A DNA stretch of 64,000 nt from Frondihabitans sp. PhB188. Its GTDB lineage: Bacteria > Actinomycetota > Actinomycetes > Actinomycetales > Microbacteriaceae. Shown one piece after another: positions 61,312 through 64,000 of this stretch (position 1 is its first letter; every line of letters starts with the position of its first letter). A model generated the notes under the pieces. It made no database searches, was not told the origin of the DNA, and was given only the letters and a program-made list of their open reading frames with translations. The stretch is taken from positions 434,001 to 498,000 of the forward strand of contig NZ_RJUO01000002.1 of the NCBI RefSeq assembly GCF_003752365.1, given 5' to 3'. A program made the translations under genes and the position numbers.

Positions 61312-62106
61312 ATGGCATTCGATATCGACAAGTACGCTGCCGGCTCTGAGCGCCTGGGCTGGGACGACCTCGATCTCGAGCACTTCCGCCAGAACCCCCT
61401 CTCTCCCGAGACGCTCCGCACTCTGCGCTACATGGCCGACGTCGAGTACCACACCGTCTGCTACACCCGAGACCTCCTCACCACGCCGTCGCACAAGGAC
61501 GGCGACATCTCGACGTTCATGACGATGTGGAACCGCGAGGAGTTCTGGCATGGCGAGGCCCTGGGCGCTGTCCTCGAGGTCCACGGCATCACGGTCGACT
61601 ACGACGCTCTCCGCGCCTCCCGCCTCAAGCTGGGCTGGCGCGACCGCCTCGACCCGATCAAGCAGTCCATGCTCGGCAAGATCGTCGGCAGCGACTTCGT
61701 GGCCGTCCACATGTCGTGGGGCGCCGCCAACGAGTGGTCCGCCGTCAGCGCGTACAAGCGAATGGCCGACCTCGAGACCGATCCCGTGCTCGGCGAGCTG
61801 CTGCGCCGCATCGCCAAGCAGGAGACCCGCCACGTCGCGTTCTACGTGTCGCAGGCCCGCGAGCGCCTGCAGAAGAGCAAGCGCGCCCAGAAGCTCACGC
61901 GCCTCCTCCTCTCGAAGTTCTGGGCCCCCGTCGGCTCGAGCATCATGGAGCGCGACGACGTGCAGTTCGTGTTCGGCCAGATCATGAGCGGCGTCGAAGG
62001 CCGCAAAGAGATGAAGAAGCTCGACAACAACATCGCCAGCCTCCCCGGCATGCAGGGGCTCACCATCTTCGAGAAGGCGCTCGACGGGCTCGGCGTCGCC
62101 GCGTAG
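61312..62106 (+). CDS. Ferritin-like di-iron protein
   Basis: A 264-residue four-helix-bundle protein with a full di-iron ligand set: Glu in DVEYH, E-x-x-H in REEFWHGEA, Glu in ANEWSA, and E-x-x-H in KQETRHVAF. Such sites activate O2 in desaturases, oxygenases and aldehyde-oxidising enzymes. ATG 61312 is taken; GTG 61279 would add 11 residues. Its location after the reductase fusion suggests oxidation or desaturation of a fatty or ether lipid, by inference only. Confidence 0.8.
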   Translation: MAFDIDKYAAGSERLGWDDLDLEHFRQNPLSPETLRTLRYMADVEYHTVCYTRDLLTTPSHKDGDISTFMTMWNREEFWHGEALGAVLEVHGITVDYDALRASRLKLGWRDRLDPIKQSMLGKIVGSDFVAVHMSWGAANEWSAVSAYKRMADLETDPVLGELLRRIAKQETRHVAFYVSQARERLQKSKRAQKLTRLLLSKFWAPVGSSIMERDDVQFVFGQIMSGVEGRKEMKKLDNNIASLPGMQGLTIFEKALDGLGVAA

Positions 62107-62169
62107 CGAGTTATCCCCAGGCGCGCACCGTCGCGGTTCCGGCCGCGATGCGTCCGGTAGCGTCGAGGC

Positions 62170-62937
62170 ATGAGCGAGGGCGATTCGCGGCAGGAACCAG
62201 ACGTGGCTGAGCCACGCCGCCGCTTCCGCCCGCCCGTCGCAGGCCTCGTCGCCGGCGGCCTCGCGCTGCTCATCGCACTCGGGAGCGCCCTCGGCAGCGC
62301 CCTCGTCTTCACCGGCCCGCGCCGCACGTTCGGCGTGCTGCCCAGCCCGAAGCCGCTCGTCCAGACCCCGCCGCCGGCCGCCGTGGCGACGGGCACTCCG
62401 CCGCCGATCGCGACGGGCAGCCGCCCCGACCTCGGCTGGATCGTCATCCTCGTGCTGTGCCTGGTGGGCGCGTTCCTGGTATTCGTGGTCGTCCGCTACG
62501 TGCTGCGACGACTGCGCGACCGCCAGCGCGGCGGCCCGGGCGGTCTCGGCGATGAGGCGCTCGACCTCCTCGGCGACGACCCGTCGGTCGAGACGAGCGC
62601 CCCGTACCTCCGGCGGGGGCTCCGACGCGCACTCGACGTGCTCGACGGAGACCGGGAGCCCGGCGACGCGATCGTGCAGGCCTGGCTCGGCCTGCAGGAG
62701 GCCGCGGAGGACGCCGGGTACCGCCGGCTGGAGTCCGAGACCCCGACCGAGTTCACGAGCCGCATCCTGGAACGGACGGGAGTCGACGGGTCCGCCCTCG
62801 CCACCCTCCGACGCCTGTACCTGGCCGTCCGGTTCGGCGACGCCGTCTCGACGGCGCGGGACGTGGCCGCCGCGCGCGCGGCCCTGCAGACCCTCGACGC
62901 CCAGTGGGCCGCCGCCGACGCGGAGGCCGCGCCGTGA
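62170..62937 (+). CDS. DUF4129 domain membrane protein
   Basis: A 255-residue protein. Two membrane helices (about 23-46 and 88-110) flank a Pro-rich extracytoplasmic loop, and the C-terminal helical domain (about 135-235) has the DUF4129 pattern ETPTEFTSRILERTG. TAGCGT 6 nt before the ATG makes it leaderless and first of an operon with a small membrane protein and MoxR. Typical of MoxR-DUF58-transglutaminase clusters; role unknown. Confidence 0.85.
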   Translation: MSEGDSRQEPDVAEPRRRFRPPVAGLVAGGLALLIALGSALGSALVFTGPRRTFGVLPSPKPLVQTPPPAAVATGTPPPIATGSRPDLGWIVILVLCLVGAFLVFVVVRYVLRRLRDRQRGGPGGLGDEALDLLGDDPSVETSAPYLRRGLRRALDVLDGDREPGDAIVQAWLGLQEAAEDAGYRRLESETPTEFTSRILERTGVDGSALATLRRLYLAVRFGDAVSTARDVAAARAALQTLDAQWAAADAEAAP

Positions 62938-63509
62938 GGGCGCTGCTCCGTCCGCCGCTGCGGGTGCCGGCGATCCTGGTCGCCGTCGCCGCGCTCGTCG
63001 TCGGCGGGATCGTCTGGTTCTTCGGCGTCGAACCGCTGCCGGCGTCGCTGGTGAGCCTGGCCGTGTTCGCCGTCGGCGTGACCTGGATCTCGGTCCAGGA
63101 GGGCGACAGGGCCGAGTGGCCGCGCCCGGTCGTCCGGCGCACGCCCGGTGCCCGGCGCGACCTCGAGCGCCTCGGCTGGGCGATGAAATCGCACGGCGGC
63201 ATCCACGAGAAGACGCTGTCCCGAGTCCGCGAGGCGGCCCGGCATCGCCTGCTGTTCCTCTACGGGCTCGACCTGTACGACCCCGACGACCGGGCTCAGA
63301 TCGAGGCGATCCTCGCACCGCCCGTCGTCCGCACGCTGATGACGCCGCGGAGGTCGCACCTCGACCTCGTGTCGTTCACCCGGCTGATGAATGCCGTCGA
63401 GGCGCTCGGCAGGGAACCCGCTTCGGGCCCGGCAGCCGCTCCCAGCAGCGCACCCGATCCAGGCGGCGCACCCGCTTCCGACCCCGCACCCACCGAGAGG
63501 CACCCGTGA
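62934..63509 (+). CDS. Small membrane protein of the MoxR operon
   Basis: A 191-residue protein with two hydrophobic segments (about 10-28 and 34-52), a soluble helical domain and a Pro/Ala-rich tail. It overlaps both neighbours by GTGA. No named family recognised; it occupies the slot between DUF4129 and MoxR genes and is probably part of that system. Confidence 0.82.
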   Translation: MRALLRPPLRVPAILVAVAALVVGGIVWFFGVEPLPASLVSLAVFAVGVTWISVQEGDRAEWPRPVVRRTPGARRDLERLGWAMKSHGGIHEKTLSRVREAARHRLLFLYGLDLYDPDDRAQIEAILAPPVVRTLMTPRRSHLDLVSFTRLMNAVEALGREPASGPAAAPSSAPDPGGAPASDPAPTERHP

Positions 63510-64000
63510 CCACGACTTCCCCCGACGCGCAGCTCTCCATCGCCGAGGTCGCCGACCTCAGCCGACGAATCCTCGACGAGGTCGGCCGCCTCGTCGTCGG
63601 CATGCGCGACCCGCTCGAGCTCGCCCTCGCGAGCATCCTGGCCGGCGGTCACGTCCTGTTCGAAGACGTCCCAGGCCTCGGCAAGACGCTCGCGGCGCGC
63701 AGCATCGCGCAGGCCACCGGGCTCGACTTCCGGCGCCTCCAGTGCACGCCCGACCTGCTGCCCGCCGACATCACCGGCTCGTTCCTCTACGCGCCCAAGA
63801 CCTCGGAGTTCGTCTTCCGCCCCGGGCCGGTCTTCACGGGCCTCTTCCTGGCCGACGAGATCAACCGCACCTCGCCCAAGACCCAGTCGGCGCTTCTCGA
63901 GGCGATGGCCGAGGGCCAGGTGACCGTCGAGGGCCAGAGCTTCCCGCTGCCGAAGCCGTTCCACGTCATCGCGACCTCGAACCCCATCGAGTACGAGGGC
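63506..64000 (+). CDS. MoxR-family AAA+ ATPase, C-terminus outside window
   Basis: First 165 residues of a MoxR ATPase: Walker A EDVPGLGKT, the MoxR loop RLQCTPDLLPADITG, Walker B LFLADEINR, and sensor 1 ATSNP. GTG start overlaps the preceding stop. Unlike the AAA+ protein at 41746, it has the normal Asp-Glu Walker B. The gene runs off the right edge; DUF58 and transglutaminase-like genes would be expected next. Confidence 0.93.
   Translation, partial: MTTTSPDAQLSIAEVADLSRRILDEVGRLVVGMRDPLELALASILAGGHVLFEDVPGLGKTLAARSIAQATGLDFRRLQCTPDLLPADITGSFLYAPKTSEFVFRPGPVFTGLFLADEINRTSPKTQSALLEAMAEGQVTVEGQSFPLPKPFHVIATSNPIEYEG

Overview
The window is high-GC chromosomal DNA from an actinobacterium. Gene families named after Mycobacterium and Streptomyces loci, abundant leaderless starts (TANNNT directly upstream of ATG/GTG) and dense GTG starts all fit Actinomycetota. 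A Microbacteriaceae-like member of the Micrococcales is my best guess, but the sequence alone does not prove it. No IS element, prophage or CRISPR array is visible.

Region 1 (1-10067) is a Nit1C-type (MSMEG_0565-0572 / sll0783-0787-type) cluster in two divergent operons. Rightwards run an MSMEG_0572-family protein, a radical SAM enzyme and a fused acetyltransferase/AIR-synthase-like protein. Leftwards run an active-looking nitrilase, an MSMEG_0570-family protein, a flavin monooxygenase-like protein, a second nitrilase paralogue, a glycosyltransferase, an acyl-CoA ligase and a truncated alcohol dehydrogenase. The second nitrilase has lost both its catalytic Cys and its catalytic Glu. Related clusters are linked to nitrogen starvation in Synechocystis and to cyanide assimilation in Pseudomonas fluorescens. 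The product of this locus is not known to me.

Region 2 (10161-18304) is a plant-glycan utilisation operon: a secreted GH-A-type glycosidase with a carbohydrate-binding module, a GH127 beta-L-arabinofuranosidase, an ABC sugar importer and a divergent LacI repressor, with a 16-bp palindromic operator placed on the transporter promoter. A tRNA-Arg(ACG) follows.

Region 3 (18.5-54 kb) is mixed housekeeping and accessory DNA: PAP2 phosphatase, ferritin-domain iron/manganese transporter, DUF429, GlgX, glycosyltransferase, cardiolipin synthase, ABC-F protein, TetR regulator, secreted nuclease, LCP cell-wall ligase, EamA and PnuC transporters, an AAA+/VWA pair, the conserved SCO1664/DUF3090/phosphomutase trio, serS, a DAG-kinase-like protein, pheA and pgm, with two serine tRNAs. 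Intergenic regions carry long palindromes, a MITE-like repeat and a candidate structured ncRNA. An 11-mer (GCGCAGGAACT) is strongly over-represented between 18.5 and 58.3 kb and absent from regions 1-2.

Region 4 (54660-62106) is a divergent lipid locus. An alkyl-DHAP synthase homologue, a PlsC acyltransferase with 11-residue helical repeats and an SDR reductase face a fatty acyl reductase/HAD fusion flanked by two ferritin-like paralogues, one of which has lost half of its metal ligands. Together they suggest ether-lipid synthesis.

Region 5 (62170-64000) is the start of a MoxR/DUF4129-type operon that leaves the window.
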